Source: Alsobacter sp045348435 (lineage in GTDB: Bacteria; Pseudomonadota; Alphaproteobacteria; Rhizobiales; Beijerinckiaceae). Taken from it: DNA of 64,000 bases. Both the position numbers and the translations under genes were made by a program. Within the stretch, counting starts at the first letter, position 1; each line of letters begins with the position of its first letter. The notes below the pieces were generated by a model. The model was given only the letters and a program-made list of their open reading frames with translations. It made no database searches and was not told the DNA's origin. Of this stretch, positions 1-8,590 are shown in pieces. The DNA lies in the NCBI RefSeq assembly GCF_045348435.1, contig NZ_CP157484.1:1550001-1614000 (forward strand), written 5' to 3'.

Positions 1-1013
1 TTGAGCGTGAACCGCCGCGCCAGCAGCATCGGCGTGACCGTCTCGCCCTCGACGACATGGATCAGCAGATAGACCCCGGCCGGAAGCAGCGCATACCACG
101 GCCAGTCGAAACTCAGCACGCCGGCGGCGAAGAAGATCGCGATGCCGGCCATCGGGCCCAGGATCGGGATGTAGTTGAGCAGGAAGGCGGCCGCGCCCCA
201 CAGCAGCGGCGTCCCGAGGCCGCAGGCCCACATGGCCAGACCCGTGGCGACGCCCACGAGGGCGTTCATCATCGTGATGGTGAGCAGGTAGCCGGTGATG
301 TTGGTCTCGATCTCGCTGGCGATCTCGACCGCCTGGCGCTTGTCGGAAAAGCTCGGCAGCACCTCCACGAGGCCGCGCAGCAGGCGGTCGCCCGAGGCCA
401 GCAGGAAGAACAGCAGCACCATCGTGGTGAAGAACCGCCCCAGCATGTTCGCCGTGCCTGTGGCCAGGTTCCCGGCGATGCCGGAGCCCTGGTTCACGGT
501 GACCGACTGCCCCTCGGCCGCCCCCGGCCCGGCGCTCGACGTCACGTGCTCGAACTCCTTCAGGGCGTTCTGGACGAAGTCCAGCGGCTGGCGCAGCACG
601 GCCAGCTTCTCCTGCAGGATCGGCAAGGTCTGCGGCAACCTCTCGATCCAGCCCGAGGCCGGCAGCGAGATGGCGAAGGCCACGGCCCCGATCGCGCCGA
701 AGACGACGAGGATGAGCAGCAGCGCCGCCAGCGACTGGGGAACCCGCATGCGCTCGTGCAGGAGCCGCATCGCCGGCCCGAGCAGCAGCTTCAGCACGAT
801 CGCCAGCGCGATCGGCAGGATGATGTCCCTGGCGAAGTAGAGCGTGTAAACCACGGCCAGGACGGTCAGAATCAGGACGCCCCATGACCGCACGCCCTGC
901 GGCGCGGCCTCTCCGTGGGCCACCGCCTTGCGGGCCTCGCGGGTCTCCGCCTCGAGGGTCTTTTCGTTCCTGGTCGACGGCGCGACCGCGCCTTGTTCTC
1001 TCGTGACCGCCAC
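1..1013 (-). CDS. AI-2E family transporter (3' end outside window)
   Basis: The partial gene gives 337 residues and runs off the left edge, so its C-terminus is missing. It belongs to the AI-2E/PerM family of multi-pass inner-membrane permeases, whose substrates are mostly unknown. Two hydrophobic segments lie near residues 45-75 and 95-120, followed by a soluble loop. More membrane segments follow, including the family-typical NYIPILGPMAG stretch near residue 300. The GTG at 1013-1011 was chosen because GGGGAGA lies about 8 nt upstream and no ATG precedes the first hydrophobic segment. The gene is divergent from glyA. The family call is firm; the transported substrate cannot be told. Confidence 0.85.
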   Translation of the reverse strand, partial: MAVTREQGAVAPSTRNEKTLEAETREARKAVAHGEAAPQGVRSWGVLILTVLAVVYTLYFARDIILPIALAIVLKLLLGPAMRLLHERMRVPQSLAALLLILVVFGAIGAVAFAISLPASGWIERLPQTLPILQEKLAVLRQPLDFVQNALKEFEHVTSSAGPGAAEGQSVTVNQGSGIAGNLATGTANMLGRFFTTMVLLFFLLASGDRLLRGLVEVLPSFSDKRQAVEIASEIETNITGYLLTITMMNALVGVATGLAMWACGLGTPLLWGAAAFLLNYIPILGPMAGIAIFFAAGVLSFDWPWYALLPAGVYLLIHVVEGETVTPMLLARRFTL

Positions 1014-1335
1014 TGACCGTCTCCCCGTCCTGGACCTCTCTAACGAGGGAGGGCGGTCGTTCGCTCCCCGTCGGCGACGCATGGGCTCGACCGGCGCCCG
1101 CGGCAGGCGCCGACGAGGCCCACGTCTGCGGCGACGCTTCAGCCCGCGACGCTGGGCCGCGCGGGCGGGCCCCCAGGGATCCAGGGCGGGAGCGCTGGCC
1201 AATCTGGCGTTCGATAGGGTATAGACCCCCCACATCTTGCGGGGACGGCGCCGGGCGTCGCCGCCGGATACACGCCTCGTCCGAAGCCCGAACCGAACCG
1301 AGCCACATCGCCCTCCTGGGCCGGAGATAGCACCG
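1014..1335. other. Divergent intergenic region, AI-2E permease / glyA
   Basis: This 322-base stretch holds no convincing gene. Short open frames cross it, but they lack ribosome sites and family motifs. TATAGA at 1220-1225 is a possible -10 for glyA, but the matching -35 position (GGCCAA) is poor. The short inverted segment CCCC...CGGGG around 1225-1243 could fold in the glyA leader. No known riboswitch was recognised. Confidence 0.4.
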
Positions 1336-2640
1336 ATGTCCGTCAGCCACGCGCGCCAGAGCCACATGTCGAACAGCTTCTTCGCCGCATCCCTCGCGGA
1401 TCGCGACCCGGAGATCGCCGACGCCATCGGCAAGGAACTCGGTCGCCAGCGCGACGAGATCGAGCTGATCGCGTCGGAGAACATCGTCTCGCGCGCCGTG
1501 CTGGAGGCGCAGGGCTCGGTGATGACCAACAAATACGCCGAGGGCTATCCGGGCCGGCGCTATTATGGCGGCTGCCAGTTCGTCGACGTCGCCGAGACGC
1601 TCGCCATCCAGCGCGCCACGCGCCTGTTCGGCTGCAGGTTCGCCAATGTCCAGCCGAATTCCGGGTCGCAGGCCAACCAGGCGGTGTTCCTCGCGCTCAT
1701 GAAGCCCGGCGACACCTTCATGGGCCTGGATCTGGCTGCCGGCGGCCATCTCACCCATGGGGCGGCGCCCAACATGTCCGGCAAGTGGTTCAAGGTGGTC
1801 AGCTACGGCGTCCGCCCCGAGGACCAGATGGTCGACATGGACGCCGTCGAGCGCCTGGCGCACGAGCATAAGCCCAAGATCATCATCGCCGGCGGCTCGG
1901 GCTACTCCCGCCACTGGGACTTCGCCCGCTTCCGCGCGATCTGCGACGCGGTCGGGGCCTATTTCATGGTCGACATCGCCCATTTCGCCGGTCTCGTCGC
2001 CGGCGGCGCGCATCCGTCGCCGTTCCCGCATGCGCATGTGGTCACTTCCACGACCCACAAGACGCTGCGCGGCCCGCGCGGCGGCCTGATCCTCACCGAC
2101 GACGAGGAGCTGGCCAAGAAGATGAACTCGGCCGTGTTCCCCGGCCTGCAGGGCGGCCCGCTGATGCACGTCATCGCCGCCAAGGCGGTGGCCTTCAACG
2201 AAGCCCTGGCGCCTGAGTTCAAGGTCTACGCCCACGCCGTGGTCGACAACGCCAAGGTGCTGGCCGACACCGTCAAGGCGGCCGGCTACGACATCGTCAC
2301 GGGCGGCACCGACAACCACCTGATGCTGGTGGACCTCAGGCCCAAGAGCGTCACCGGCAAGGCCGCCGAAGCCTCGCTCGGGCGCGCCCACATCACCTGC
2401 AACAAGAACGGCGTGCCGTTCGACACCGCCAAGCCGACCATCACGTCCGGGATCCGGCTCGGCACGCCGGCCGCGACCTCGCGCGGCTTCGGCGTCGCCG
2501 AGTTCAAGCGCGTCGGCGAGCTCGTGGTCGAGACGCTCGACGGCTTGTCGAAGAACGGCGAGGAGAACAACGCCGGCGTGGAGGAGGCCGTGAAGGCCAA
2601 GGTCGCCGAGCTGACGCGGCGCTTCCCGATCTACGGATAA
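1336..2640 (+). CDS. glyA: Serine hydroxymethyltransferase
   Basis: This cytoplasmic PLP enzyme interconverts serine and glycine while loading tetrahydrofolate with a one-carbon unit, and so feeds purine, thymidylate and methionine synthesis. The 434-residue protein has the usual family length. It shows the N-terminal IELIASEN motif, the EGYPGRRYYGG substrate loop and the PLP-lysine motif TTHKTLRGPRGG, with the Schiff-base lysine at about residue 242. ATG 1336 is preferred because GGAG lies 9 nt upstream. A second ATG at 1366 would remove ten residues but has a weaker site. It stands alone ahead of an intergenic repeat and nrdR. Confidence 0.97.
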   Translation: MSVSHARQSHMSNSFFAASLADRDPEIADAIGKELGRQRDEIELIASENIVSRAVLEAQGSVMTNKYAEGYPGRRYYGGCQFVDVAETLAIQRATRLFGCRFANVQPNSGSQANQAVFLALMKPGDTFMGLDLAAGGHLTHGAAPNMSGKWFKVVSYGVRPEDQMVDMDAVERLAHEHKPKIIIAGGSGYSRHWDFARFRAICDAVGAYFMVDIAHFAGLVAGGAHPSPFPHAHVVTSTTHKTLRGPRGGLILTDDEELAKKMNSAVFPGLQGGPLMHVIAAKAVAFNEALAPEFKVYAHAVVDNAKVLADTVKAAGYDIVTGGTDNHLMLVDLRPKSVTGKAAEASLGRAHITCNKNGVPFDTAKPTITSGIRLGTPAATSRGFGVAEFKRVGELVVETLDGLSKNGEENNAGVEEAVKAKVAELTRRFPIYG

Positions 2641-2658
2641 GGGTTCGGGCCTGAACCC
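2641..2658 (+). terminator. Possible hairpin after glyA
   Basis: GGGTTC and GAACCC form a 6-bp stem with a 6-nt loop directly after the glyA stop codon. There is no T-tract, so this may be a processing or Rho-assisted site rather than an intrinsic terminator. Confidence 0.3.
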
Positions 2659-2663
2659 CTCCA

Positions 2664-2767
2664 CCGTCATCCCCGGCGGCCCGCTCAGCGGGCCGGGAAG
2701 GGGATCCAGACGGGGCGGGCCAAGGCTGGATCCCTTTCCGGGCGCGTCGCGCCGCCGGGGATGACGG
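2664..2767. repeat. Intergenic palindromic repeat, family C copy 1
   Basis: The element is 104 bp long. It is bounded by a perfect 17-bp inverted repeat, CCGTCATCCCCGGCGGC at 2664-2680 and its complement at 2751-2767. A nested inverted pair, GGAAGGGGATCCAG and CTGGATCCCTTTCC, lies inside. A second copy with the same outer and inner arms lies at 36099-36218, and a lone right arm lies at 35524-35539. It codes for nothing and resembles dispersed extragenic palindromes (REP/MITE-like). Confidence 0.8.
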
Positions 2768-2827
2768 GCTTTCGAACGGGCCTCATCCTTCGGCGAGTTG
2801 CAGAACAATGGACAGGACCTCAAGCCC

Positions 2828-3340
2828 GTGCGCTGCCCCTATTGCTCCAGCCTCGACACGCAGGTGAAGGATTCCCGGCCGACGGACGACAGCTCCGCCA
2901 TCCGGCGGCGGCGCGTGTGCCCGGACTGCGGCGGCCGCTTCACCACCTTCGAGCGCGTCCAGCTGCGCGAGCTGATGGTGGTCAAGCGCTCCGGCCGCCG
3001 CATTCCGTTCGACCGCGACAAGCTGGTGAGGTCCATCGAGATCGCGCTGCGCAAGCGCCCGGTCGATCCCGACCGGGTCGAGCGCATGATCAACGGCATC
3101 GTCCGGCAGCTGGAGAGCCTCGGCGACGGCGAAGTCACCACCGCGGTGATCGGCGAACTCGTCATGGAGGGCCTAAAGGCGCTGGACGACGTGGCCTATG
3201 TGCGTTTCGCCTCGGTCTACCGCAATTTCCGCGAGGCCAAGGACTTCGAGGAGCTGCTGGGCGAGCTGACGAGCCCGGACGACGACGGCGCGCCGCCTCC
3301 GGCGCGGCGCCCCAGGGCGGGAGCGCGCGAGGCGTCATGA
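2828..3340 (+). CDS. nrdR: Transcriptional repressor NrdR
   Basis: NrdR is the ATP/dATP-sensing repressor of ribonucleotide reductase genes. The 170-residue protein has the N-terminal zinc ribbon, with cysteines 3, 6, 31 and 34 in CPYC and CPDC, followed by an ATP-cone domain from about residue 49 to 139. The C-terminus is low-complexity. GTG 2828 gives the canonical start MRCPYC and has AGGA upstream. An in-frame TTG at 2798 would add ten residues not seen in the family. Its stop overlaps the ribD start by 4 bp (ATGA), so the two genes are translationally coupled. The nrdR-ribD pairing is common in bacteria. Confidence 0.95.
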   Translation: MRCPYCSSLDTQVKDSRPTDDSSAIRRRRVCPDCGGRFTTFERVQLRELMVVKRSGRRIPFDRDKLVRSIEIALRKRPVDPDRVERMINGIVRQLESLGDGEVTTAVIGELVMEGLKALDDVAYVRFASVYRNFREAKDFEELLGELTSPDDDGAPPPARRPRAGAREAS

Positions 3341-4503
3341 CCGCGCCAGCAGGCCGGCCGCGGGCCAGGAGCCCGGGCGAGGCCTTCCCTCCCGACGACG
3401 TCGCCACCATGCGCATCGCGCTGGCGCTGGCGCGGCGCGGGCTGGGGAACACCTGGCCCAATCCGGCGGTGGGAGCCGTGGTCTGGACCCCTGGCCCGGA
3501 CGGCCCCGTGATCCTCGGCCGGGGCTGGACGCAGCCGGGCGGCAGGCCGCACGCCGAGCCCGTCGCGCTGGCGCAGGCCGGGGCGGCGGCGCGTGGCGCG
3601 ACCCTGTCGGTGACGCTGGAGCCGTGCTCCCATTTCGGCAAGACCGCCCCGTGCAGCCACGCCATCCTCGACGCCGGGATCGCCCGCGTGGTCTCCGCCA
3701 TCGAGGACCCGGACCCGCGGGTCAACGGGCGCGGCCACATCATGATGCGCGCCCACGGCGTCACGGTGAGCGTCGGCGTTCTCGCCAGCGAGGCGCGGTG
3801 GGCCAATCGCGGCTTCATCAAGCGCATCGTCGAGGGCCGCCCCATGGTCACCCTCAAGCTCGCCCGGACGGCCGACGGCTACGCCGCCGCCTGCGCCGGC
3901 CCGCGCCTGATGATCACCGGCCCCGAGGCCGCCGCGCGCGTCCACCTGATGCGCGCCCAGCACGACGTCGTGCTGGTGGGGGTCGGGACCGTGCTGGCCG
4001 ACGACCCGCTCCTGACCTGCCGGTTGCCGGGCCTCGAGCATCGCTCCCCCGTGCGCGTCGTGCTCGACACGACCTTGCGGACGCCGCCCGGCGCCAGGAT
4101 CGTCGCGACCGCCCGCGAGGTCCCGACCTGGATCGTCGCCGCGCTCGACGCGCCGGGCGCGGCCGAGACCGCGCTGGCGCAGGCCGGCGCGGTGGTCATC
4201 CGGGTCCCGCGCGCGCCGGACGGCGCGGGGCTGGACCTGCTCGCCGCGCTCGCCGCCCTGTCGGCGCGGGGCGTCACGCGGGCGTTCTGCGAGGGCGGAC
4301 CCCGCCTGGCCGAGTCGCTCGCGCTGGCGGGGCAGGTCGACGCCGTCGAAATCCTCACCGGGCCAGACAGGCTCGGCCGGCCCGGCCTGCCGTCGATCGG
4401 CCCGGCGCTGGCCCAAATCATCGAACGCGATCCCCAAATGGAGCGGGGCGAGGCGGTCCCGCTCGGTCGCGATGCATGGCGGAGCTACGCCAGGAGGCGC
4501 TGA
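3337..4503 (+). CDS. ribD: Bifunctional pyrimidine deaminase/reductase RibD
   Basis: RibD catalyses the second and third steps of riboflavin synthesis: deamination of the diaminopyrimidine from GTP, then NADPH-dependent reduction of its ribose side chain. The 388-residue protein has an N-terminal cytidine-deaminase-like domain with zinc ligands His72 (HAE, with Glu74 as proton shuttle), Cys97 and Cys106. The reductase domain runs from about residue 180 to the end. It overlaps nrdR by 4 bp and ribE by a single base (TGATG), which indicates one operon. Confidence 0.96.
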   Translation: MTAPAGRPRARSPGEAFPPDDVATMRIALALARRGLGNTWPNPAVGAVVWTPGPDGPVILGRGWTQPGGRPHAEPVALAQAGAAARGATLSVTLEPCSHFGKTAPCSHAILDAGIARVVSAIEDPDPRVNGRGHIMMRAHGVTVSVGVLASEARWANRGFIKRIVEGRPMVTLKLARTADGYAAACAGPRLMITGPEAAARVHLMRAQHDVVLVGVGTVLADDPLLTCRLPGLEHRSPVRVVLDTTLRTPPGARIVATAREVPTWIVAALDAPGAAETALAQAGAVVIRVPRAPDGAGLDLLAALAALSARGVTRAFCEGGPRLAESLALAGQVDAVEILTGPDRLGRPGLPSIGPALAQIIERDPQMERGEAVPLGRDAWRSYARRR

Positions 4504-5153
4504 TGTTTACCGGTATCGTGACGGATGTGGGCGAACTCGTCCGCGTCGAGGACCACCAGGGCGCGCTGCGGCGCCTCACCATCCACTCCGCCTATGAGGC
4601 GGCGGGCATCGATCTGGGCGCGTCGATCGCCTGTTCGGGACCCTGCCTCACCGTCACCGGGATGGGACCCCGGCCGGAAGGCGGGTCTTGGTTCACCGTC
4701 GACGCCGCGGCCGAGACGCTGGCCCGCACCACCGTGGGCGGCTGGCGCGCCGGCCGGCCCATCAACCTGGAGCGCTCGCTGCGGATCGGCGACGAACTTG
4801 GCGGGCACCTCGTCTCCGGCCATGTCGACGGGGTGGCGGAGGTCGTGGCCCGCGACGACGTGACGGCCGACGAAGGCGAGGGCGGCGCCTGGGGCCCCAC
4901 GGCCCGGTTCACCATCCGCGCGCCCGCCGGCCTGGCGAAGTTCATCGCCGAGAAGGGCTCGGTGGCCCTGGACGGCGTGTCGCTGACGGTCAACAGCGTC
5001 GAGAGCGACCTCTTCTCCGTGTTCCTCATCCCGCACACGCTGCAGGTGACCACGCTCGGCGCGCTCAAGGCCGGCGACCGGCTCAACCTGGAGGTCGACC
5101 AGATGGCCCGCTACGCGGCGCGGCTTGCGGAAGCGCGCGAGCAGGGCTACTGA
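4503..5153 (+). CDS. ribE: Riboflavin synthase alpha subunit
   Basis: Riboflavin synthase dismutates two molecules of 6,7-dimethyl-8-ribityllumazine into riboflavin and a pyrimidinedione. The 216-residue protein starts with the family signature MFTGIV and contains two similar lumazine-binding halves, residues about 1-100 and 101-205. The second half begins near GHLVSGHVDG. The start overlaps the ribD stop by one base. The ribH gene follows after 33 bp. Some databases call this gene ribC. Confidence 0.96.
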   Translation: MFTGIVTDVGELVRVEDHQGALRRLTIHSAYEAAGIDLGASIACSGPCLTVTGMGPRPEGGSWFTVDAAAETLARTTVGGWRAGRPINLERSLRIGDELGGHLVSGHVDGVAEVVARDDVTADEGEGGAWGPTARFTIRAPAGLAKFIAEKGSVALDGVSLTVNSVESDLFSVFLIPHTLQVTTLGALKAGDRLNLEVDQMARYAARLAEAREQGY

Positions 5154-5186
5154 CAGCCTCCTCCGCTCAACCCACCGAGACCCGCC

Positions 5187-5684
5187 ATGGCCGCCCCCCG
5201 TTTCGCCAGCGCCACCCGTGATGGCGCGCCCACGAAGGGCCGCCTGCTGATCGTCGAGGCCCGTTTCTACGACGACCTCGCCGATGAGCTTCTGGCCGGC
5301 GCCAAGGGGGTCGGCGCGGCCGAGGAGATGGACGTCACGGTCCTCACCGTCCCGGGGGCGCTGGAGATTCCGTCCACTATTGCGATCGCGCTGGACGCGG
5401 CGGAGGCGGCCGGACAGCCGTACGACGCCGTGGTGGCGCTGGGTTGCGTCATCCGCGGCGAGACGGGCCATTACGACATCGTGGCGGGCGAGAGCTCGCG
5501 CGCCCTGATGGACCTTTCCGTCGCCCGGCGCATTCCGCTCGGCAACGGCATCCTGACGGTGGAGAACGACGAACAGGCCTGGGCCCGCGCCCGGGTCTCC
5601 GACATGAACAAGGGCGGCGGCGCGGCCGAGGCTGCGCTGGCGGTCCTGCGCATCAAGCGCCGCCTCGCGGCTGGAAGGATCTGA
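5187..5684 (+). CDS. ribH: 6,7-dimethyl-8-ribityllumazine synthase
   Basis: Lumazine synthase condenses 5-amino-6-ribitylaminouracil with 3,4-dihydroxybutanone 4-phosphate, the product of the RibB-type protein encoded near 50 kb. The 165-residue protein has the expected motifs: VPGALEIP, then the ALGCVIRGET segment with the phosphate-binding GET and a following catalytic His (GHYD). The C-terminal helix contains NKGGGAAEAAL. It lies between ribE and nusB, with only 5 bp before nusB. Confidence 0.96.
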   Translation: MAAPRFASATRDGAPTKGRLLIVEARFYDDLADELLAGAKGVGAAEEMDVTVLTVPGALEIPSTIAIALDAAEAAGQPYDAVVALGCVIRGETGHYDIVAGESSRALMDLSVARRIPLGNGILTVENDEQAWARARVSDMNKGGGAAEAALAVLRIKRRLAAGRI

Positions 5685-5689
5685 TCGGA

Positions 5690-6160
5690 ATGGCCAAGGG
5701 CGAAAAACGCTCCGCGGCCCGGCTCGCCGCCGTGCAGACGCTCTACGAGATGGAGCTGTCGGGCAAGGGCGTGCTGGACGCCGTCGCGCAGTTCGAGGCC
5801 CACTGGATGGGCCGCGAAGTCGAGGACATGGAGTTCAAGCCGGCCGAGGTGGGCTTCTTCCGCGACCTCGTGTCCGGCGTCGTCCAGGAGCAGCGGCTCA
5901 TCGACCAGAAGGTGGACGCCGCGCTCGCCAAGGGCTGGCCGCTGAAGCGCATCGAGGCGGTGATGCGCGCCATCCTGCGCGCCGGCGCCTACGAGCTGGT
6001 CCGGCGCGCCGACGTGCCGGCGCGCGTCGCCATCACCGAATATGTCGACGTCGCGAACGCCTTCTACGACAGCGAGGAGTCCGGCATGGTCAACGCCGTG
6101 CTCGACGCCATCGCCCGCGACGTCCGCGGAGACGAACTGACCAAGCAGCGGGCCCGCTAA
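5690..6160 (+). CDS. nusB: Transcription antitermination factor NusB
   Basis: NusB pairs with NusE (S10) on boxA RNA to suppress premature termination in rRNA operons. The 156-residue all-helical protein begins with the typical RSAARLAAVQTLYEMELSG segment. It ends with the conserved ITEYVDVANAFYDSEESGMVNAVLDAIA helix pair. ATG 5690 follows ribH by 5 bp, and GGAA lies just upstream. The ribH-nusB-thiL order is widely conserved. Confidence 0.95.
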   Translation: MAKGEKRSAARLAAVQTLYEMELSGKGVLDAVAQFEAHWMGREVEDMEFKPAEVGFFRDLVSGVVQEQRLIDQKVDAALAKGWPLKRIEAVMRAILRAGAYELVRRADVPARVAITEYVDVANAFYDSEESGMVNAVLDAIARDVRGDELTKQRAR

Positions 6161-6190
6161 GGTCCGCCGTACCCGGCGGTGGGCCCGGGA

Positions 6191-7201
6191 ATGTGGAGGC
6201 TGGCGATTTCGACCCCATCACGGCCTTCCGAGGACGATCTCATCGCGCGTTATTTCCGCCCCATGGCCGGGGAGGGGGGCATGGCCCTCCTCGACGACGC
6301 GGCGCGCCTGCCGGGCGAGGCGGGGCGCGATCTCGTCCTCAAGGTCGACGCGATCGTGGCAGGCGTGCACTTCTTCCCGGACGATCCGCCGGAGGCGATC
6401 GCCTGGAAGGCGCTGGCCGTCAACCTCTCCGACCTGGCCGCCAAGGGCGCCGCGCCGCGGGGCTTCCTGCTGGCTCTGGCGCTCCCCCCGGACTGGACCG
6501 AAGAGTGGCTGGCCGCCTTCAGCCGCGGCCTGAACGACGGCGCCGCCGCCACGGGCTGCCCGCTCCTGGGCGGCGACACGGTGAAGACCCCCGGACCGCT
6601 GACGATCTCCATCACGGCGCTGGGCTCCGTCCCGGCAGGACGCATGCCGGTGCGCATGGCGGCGCACGAGGGCGACGCGATCCTGGTCTCCGGCGCCATC
6701 GGCGACGCCGCGCTCGGCCTGGCGCTGCGGCTCGACGCCGCCCAGCCCTGGGCCGCCGCGCTCGATTCCGGCCAGCGGGCGCATCTTCTCGACCGCTATC
6801 TGCGGCCGCAGCCCCGCTTGGCGCTCGCCCCGGCGCTGCTCGCCCATGCGCGGGCCAGCATGGACGTCTCGGACGGACTCGTCGGCGACCTGCGCAAGCT
6901 GCTGGCCGCCTCGAACCTCGGCGGAACGCTGGAGCTCGACCGCGTGCCGCTGTCGGAGGCCGCGGCCGCCGCCGTGGCGCGCGAACCCACGCTGCTGGAG
7001 CGCGCCGCGACCGGCGGCGACGACTATGAAGTGCTCTGCACCGTCCGCCCGTCCGAGGTCGCGGAATTCCAGTCCCGCTGCGCCTCCCTGGGGGTCCCCA
7101 TGACCCTTATCGGGTTCGTGGGCGGGGCCGGACAGCCCTTCGAGGTGCGCCGCGGCGGCGAGCCGATTGCGATCTCTCGTGGTTCATTCAGTCATTTCTG
7201 A
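6191..7201 (+). CDS. thiL: Thiamine-monophosphate kinase
   Basis: ThiL phosphorylates thiamine monophosphate to thiamine diphosphate with ATP. The 336-residue protein has the PurM/AIR-synthase fold and starts after the SEDDLIARYF segment typical of the family. It carries the LVLKVDAIVAGVHF and VNLSDLAAKGA motifs with Mg/ATP-binding aspartates. ISDGL appears here as MDVSDGLVGDL, and GDDYE lies near residue 275. ATG 6191 is preferred; a GTG at 6179 would add four residues. It is downstream of nusB and followed after 9 bp by an MFS gene. Confidence 0.94.
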   Translation: MWRLAISTPSRPSEDDLIARYFRPMAGEGGMALLDDAARLPGEAGRDLVLKVDAIVAGVHFFPDDPPEAIAWKALAVNLSDLAAKGAAPRGFLLALALPPDWTEEWLAAFSRGLNDGAAATGCPLLGGDTVKTPGPLTISITALGSVPAGRMPVRMAAHEGDAILVSGAIGDAALGLALRLDAAQPWAAALDSGQRAHLLDRYLRPQPRLALAPALLAHARASMDVSDGLVGDLRKLLAASNLGGTLELDRVPLSEAAAAAVAREPTLLERAATGGDDYEVLCTVRPSEVAEFQSRCASLGVPMTLIGFVGGAGQPFEVRRGGEPIAISRGSFSHF

Positions 7202-7210
7202 GGGTTCGTC

Positions 7211-8404
7211 ATGCATGCCCCGCTCGTGAACGACCGGCTGGCCCGCCGAAACGCCGTGCTGCTCGCGGTGGCGCAGGCGTTGGCGGGGGCCAATTCCACG
7301 GTCGTCTTCGCCACCGGGGCGATCGTGGGCGCGCAACTGGCGCCGGACCCCGCCTGGGCGACGACCCCCATCTCCATCCTGGTGCTCGGGATGGCGTTCG
7401 GCACCCTGCCCATCGGGGCGATCGCGCGACGCTGGGGCCGCCGGGCGGCGTTCTTCGTCGGGGCCGGGGCGGGCTGCCTGACGGGCCTTTGCGGCTGCCT
7501 GGCCATCCTGAAGAGCTCCTTCGCGCTCTTCCTGGTCGCCACCTTTTTCGGCGGCCTCTACGCGGCCGTGGCGCTGTCCTACCGCTTCGCCGCGGCCGAC
7601 ACCGCCAGCGCGGCCTACAGGCCGCGCGCCATCGCCTATGTGATGGGCGGCGGCCTGGCGGCCGGCGTGCTGGGGCCGCAACTCATCCAGTTCACCATGG
7701 ACGTCTGGCCGCCCTATCTGTTCGCCGCCACCTATCTGGCCCAGGCCGCCGTCGCGCTGGTCGCCATGGGCGTGCTCTTCTTCGTGCGGATTCCCTTCCC
7801 GCCCGTCACGGCCGCCGGGGGCGGGCGCCCGCTGCTGGAGATCATGCGCAAGCCCGCCTTCATCACCGCCGCGCTCTGCGGCGTGGTGAGCTACGCGCTG
7901 ATGAACCTCGTCATGACCTCCGCGCCGCTGGCCATGCGGATGTGCGGCCACGCCATCGGCGATTCCAATCTCGCCATCCAGTGGCACGTCATCGCCATGT
8001 ATGGGCCGAGCTTCTTCACCGGCTCGCTGATTGCGCGCTTCGGCGCCCCGCGCATCATCGTCGCCGGCCTCGTGATGATCGCCGTCGCGGGGCTCATCGA
8101 CCTGTCGGGCGTCACCGTGGCGCATTTCTGGACCGGGCTCATCGTTCTGGGCCTCGGCTGGAACTTCGGCTTCATCGGCGCCACGGCGCTGGTGGCCGAG
8201 ACCTGCGCCCCCGAGGAGCGGACGCGGGTGCAGTCGATGAACGACTTCCTGGTGTTCGGCACCATGGCGGTGGGGTCGTTCTCCTCCGGCCACATCCTGG
8301 CGACGGCCGGATGGAGCGCGGTCAACCAGGTTGTGTTCCCGCCCGTGGCGCTCGCGCTGCTCGTGCTGCTGTGGCGCCTGTGGTCGCGGACGCAGACGGC
8401 GTGA
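7211..8404 (+). CDS. MFS transporter
   Basis: This is a 397-residue inner-membrane protein of the major facilitator superfamily with about 12 hydrophobic segments. Loop 2-3 carries the basic-rich IARRWGRRAAFF, which matches the DRxGRR-like MFS signature. There is a central cytoplasmic break near residue 200. It resembles uncharacterised alphaproteobacterial exporters, and no substrate can be assigned. It starts 9 bp after thiL and is probably read with that operon. A short hairpin follows its stop. Confidence 0.85.
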   Translation: MHAPLVNDRLARRNAVLLAVAQALAGANSTVVFATGAIVGAQLAPDPAWATTPISILVLGMAFGTLPIGAIARRWGRRAAFFVGAGAGCLTGLCGCLAILKSSFALFLVATFFGGLYAAVALSYRFAAADTASAAYRPRAIAYVMGGGLAAGVLGPQLIQFTMDVWPPYLFAATYLAQAAVALVAMGVLFFVRIPFPPVTAAGGGRPLLEIMRKPAFITAALCGVVSYALMNLVMTSAPLAMRMCGHAIGDSNLAIQWHVIAMYGPSFFTGSLIARFGAPRIIVAGLVMIAVAGLIDLSGVTVAHFWTGLIVLGLGWNFGFIGATALVAETCAPEERTRVQSMNDFLVFGTMAVGSFSSGHILATAGWSAVNQVVFPPVALALLVLLWRLWSRTQTA

Positions 8405-8424
8405 GCGGTCCCGCCGCGACCGCT
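8404..8424 (+). terminator. Hairpin after MFS gene
   Basis: AGCGGTC (8404-8410) and GACCGCT (8418-8424) form a 7-bp stem with a 7-nt loop right at the stop codon, followed by GAAAATAAT. It probably ends the nrdR-to-MFS operon, although the T-tract is poor. Confidence 0.4.
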
Positions 8425-8590
8425 GAAAATAATCCCTGAATTGCGGGATTCCTGCGAAAGTCTGTTTGCGTCCGACGTTCGATTTTGCCACGCTTGCGCC
8501 GCCTCGCGTGGTGAGGCGCGGTCAGAATAACGGTTCGTCAGCCACGAGGCGTGTCAGAGCCGCACCGCTGGGAACTGCAAGGACGGCACA

